From Methanothrix sp. (GTDB taxonomy: Archaea > Halobacteriota > Methanosarcinia > Methanotrichales > Methanotrichaceae), in NCBI GenBank assembly GCA_028708055.1, contig JAQVZT010000162.1:1-6117 (forward strand): a DNA stretch of 6,117 nucleotides, written 5' to 3'. The notes under the pieces were generated by a model. It did no database searches. It saw only the letters and a list, made by a program, of their open reading frames with translations, and was not told the origin of the DNA. Positions 4,821 through 6,117 of the stretch are shown piece after piece. Position 1 is the first letter of the stretch, and each line of letters opens with the position of its first letter. The position numbers and the translations under genes are program-made.

Positions 4821-4867
4821 GGATATGTTGGTATATGTTGGGATATGTTGGTATATGTCGGTATATG
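4821..4867. repeat. 10-base tandem repeat array (G[GT]ATATGT[TC]G)
   Basis: The plus strand carries GGATATGTTG, GTATATGTTG, GGATATGTTG, GTATATGTCG and a last partial GTATATG in unbroken register. The first two units alternate to give a 20-base higher-order period. The array lies between the stop of paralogue C (4894) and the promoter of paralogue B (4742-4754), so it is about 65 to 115 bases upstream of that promoter. A period of exactly 10 bases puts every unit on the same helix face. It could be a cooperative binding site, a bend, or a young slippage expansion. Confidence 0.7.
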
Positions 4868-4893
4868 CATTTGCCAATTTTGCCAGATCCTGA

Positions 4894-5526
4894 CTACAGC
4901 CTGGTCCAGGGCTCATTCTGGCTATTGGCCGACTGGGCAGCAATTCTTCCCGCCAGGAGATTGATCACATCGATGGGAGCAGAGCTGGCATAAACCTCCT
5001 TTCCGGTCATGGGGTCAATGTATTCGTAGACCAGATTGCCTGTCTTGGGATCCGGATATGTGGAGTAGGTAAAGATGGGCTTCGAATTGGTGGGATTGAG
5101 GTAGACGTAGATCTTCTTGCCGGTCAATGGATCTGAGTAGGTCTCCATGGGAAGGCCGGTAGTGGAATCTGTGTAGCTCTCGCCCATCCAGTCGCTGGAC
5201 AGATTCAGGAGCGGCCTGAGATAATATGGATCGGTTACCAGATTGCCATCAACGATCTTGCTGCCCCGGGGAGCATTTCCCCAGTTCCATAAGTCGGTCC
5301 CGTTCTCTTCACCATCATCATTTCTCTGGCTATCCTCTTGCTGAGGAGGGGACTTGCCGTTCTTTTCCTGAAAATCCTTAATCCATTTCTGGGCAAATTC
5401 ACCGCTGACGCTCTGGTATTGTGGCGGGGTGCTCTGGCTGCTTGCTACCGCCAGCAAGAGAGACAACGCCAATGGAATTGCGAGTAAAGCAGCCATTATC
5501 ATAATGGCAGTTGATTTAATTGTCAT
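4894..5526 (-). CDS. Exported DPxTG-repeat protein, paralogue C, 210 aa
   Basis: The signal peptide has an unusually long hydrophobic core (residues 7-28) and probable cleavage at AVA|S (26-28). The core is YQSVSGEFA (37-45), a charged Gln/Asp/Glu linker (52-77), LWNWGNAPRGS (79-89), DGNLVTDP (93-100) and LNLSSDWMGE (107-116). Repeats follow with Thr-Gly at 123-124, 135-136, 162-163 and 174-175, plus a degenerate unit at about 147-148. The period is 12 except for one 15-residue step. The C-terminus differs from A and B: instead of LPxIF it ends in an amphipathic-looking segment (about 183-199) and PWTRL. ATG 5526 follows GAGG by 7 bases. The gene starts 58 bases after the regulator's stop with no clear TATA between them, so the two may share a transcript. 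It is the most divergent of the three paralogues. Confidence 0.84.
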   Translation of the reverse strand: MTIKSTAIMIMAALLAIPLALSLLLAVASSQSTPPQYQSVSGEFAQKWIKDFQEKNGKSPPQQEDSQRNDDGEENGTDLWNWGNAPRGSKIVDGNLVTDPYYLRPLLNLSSDWMGESYTDSTTGLPMETYSDPLTGKKIYVYLNPTNSKPIFTYSTYPDPKTGNLVYEYIDPMTGKEVYASSAPIDVINLLAGRIAAQSANSQNEPWTRL

Positions 5527-5535
5527 GCCATTTCC

Positions 5536-5580
5536 TCAAACCCTTTTTTCATAGCTTTCCTCATGCCGTTCTTCGTGCAT
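5536..5580 (-). CDS. Possible 14-codon ORF between regulator and paralogue C
   Basis: ATG at 5580 opens MHEERHEESYEKRV and ends with TGA at 5536-5538, 9 bases before the start of paralogue C. The peptide is almost entirely charged. The bases before the ATG (GAGTGAGAAT) give only a weak SD. Its position would suit a coupled leader ORF, but a 14-codon frame is easily produced by chance. Confidence 0.12.
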   Translation of the reverse strand: MHEERHEESYEKRV

Positions 5581-5584
5581 ATTC

Positions 5585-6100
5585 TCACTCAATCTTTCTG
5601 GCGGCAACTTCAATCGCCCGGATGACGCTGTCTCTGGGAATTATGGTGGCGACGGGAATGGAGAGCAGTCTCTCCACCGTCGGGCTGACGATGGGGGCGC
5701 AGACCAGGGCCGAGGCTCCGTCTCTCTCCGCTCTTATCGCGGCGATTATGGCCTCCTCGATGGTGGTTGCCGAGTACTCCCGCAGGGTAAGCATCTTGTC
5801 GCCGATCTTCATCTTCTTCTCGCTGATCTTGTCGAGAACCGGGCGGGCGGCGATTATGGCGATGAAGTTCCCCTCCGTGCCTTCAAGCTGGCGAATCGTC
5901 CTGACAATCTGGCGCAGCGTGGTGATATTAGGGTCCCTGTGGCCGGACAGGATCTTATAAAGAGTGCTTTGCGGAATTGCCGACAGCTTGGAAAACTCAC
6001 GGGCGGAAAGCCCCAGCTCCCTGAAAACCTCCCTGAGGGTCTCTCGCAGCCTCTCATCTGACTGGAAGGCGGCCCGCATCACCCGTTCCACATTTGGCAT
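5585..6100 (-). CDS. XRE-type HTH transcriptional regulator with C-terminal sensor-like domain, 171 aa
   Basis: This is a cytoplasmic DNA-binding regulator. Residues 13-73 form an XRE/Cro-like five-helix domain. The HTH is at about 31-53: LSAREFSKLS, turn, then the recognition helix PQSTLYKILSG, with RDPN following as in many XRE proteins. The C-terminal part (about 78-171) has FIAIIAARPVLDKI, a short region with Lys-rich MKIGDKMLTLREY, then TTIEEAIIAAIRAERDGASALVCAPIVSP and IPVATIIP. I recognise this two-domain layout from methanogen genomes. The end resembles the ligand-sensing fold of PrpR_N-like domains (GA-ALV-aPI-SPT-E...IPV), but that comparison is inference. ATG 6100 has no clear SD, and the frame stays open to the window edge, so a start further upstream cannot be excluded. 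It precedes the exported-protein genes on the same strand and could regulate them. Confidence 0.88.
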   Translation of the reverse strand: MPNVERVMRAAFQSDERLRETLREVFRELGLSAREFSKLSAIPQSTLYKILSGHRDPNITTLRQIVRTIRQLEGTEGNFIAIIAARPVLDKISEKKMKIGDKMLTLREYSATTIEEAIIAAIRAERDGASALVCAPIVSPTVERLLSIPVATIIPRDSVIRAIEVAARKIE

Positions 6101-6117
6101 ATTGTTGGATAACGTGA

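Noticed and set aside
4821..4867. CRISPR-like array
   Set aside because: The units are 10 bases and contiguous, with no unique spacers, so it is a simple tandem repeat.
4758..4993. Plus-strand frames reading GYVGICWDM-like repeats
   Set aside because: They are translations of the 10-base tandem repeat and of the antisense of paralogue C.

Overview
The window most probably comes from a methanogenic archaeon of the Methanothrix (Methanosaeta) type. The grounds are an archaeal HTH regulator with a conserved C-terminal sensor-like domain, a TPR protein built on the repeated (N)C-x2-A-[IL]-x-A-C theme I associate with Methanothrix genomes, archaeal-style TATA boxes, Shine-Dalgarno (SD) sites of the GAGGTG/GGAGG kind, oligo-T terminators and roughly balanced base composition. 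This assignment rests on recognition; no search was run.

Every confidently called gene lies on the minus strand, so transcription runs from right to left. From the right: an XRE-type HTH regulator (5585-6100); three tandem paralogues encoding small exported proteins with a shared LW-[NS]-WG core and a run of 12-residue DPxTG-type repeats (4894-5526, 4147-4707, 3604-4092); a fourth, unrelated exported protein (3094-3540); an oligo-T terminator; a decayed FitA/VapB-VapC-like toxin-antitoxin locus with its toxin cut to 15 codons (2714-2982) and an inverted repeat that could be its operator; about 480 bases of mostly non-coding DNA that may hold one tiny gene; and a large TPR protein (86-2236). 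The left edge is an array of roughly helically spaced T-tracts.

The regulator and the exported proteins run in the same direction with short gaps (58, 186, 54 and 63 bases). Two of the paralogues carry an identical 13-base BRE/TATA-like block at nearly the same distance from their ATG, so the cluster looks like tandem duplicates that each kept a promoter. A 10-base-period tandem repeat lies upstream of the middle paralogue. The exported proteins presumably act at or outside the cell envelope, but no function can be assigned from sequence.

The parts most worth a second look are the 12-residue-repeat family, the 10-base array, the decaying toxin-antitoxin locus with its palindrome, and the cysteine-rich TPR protein.
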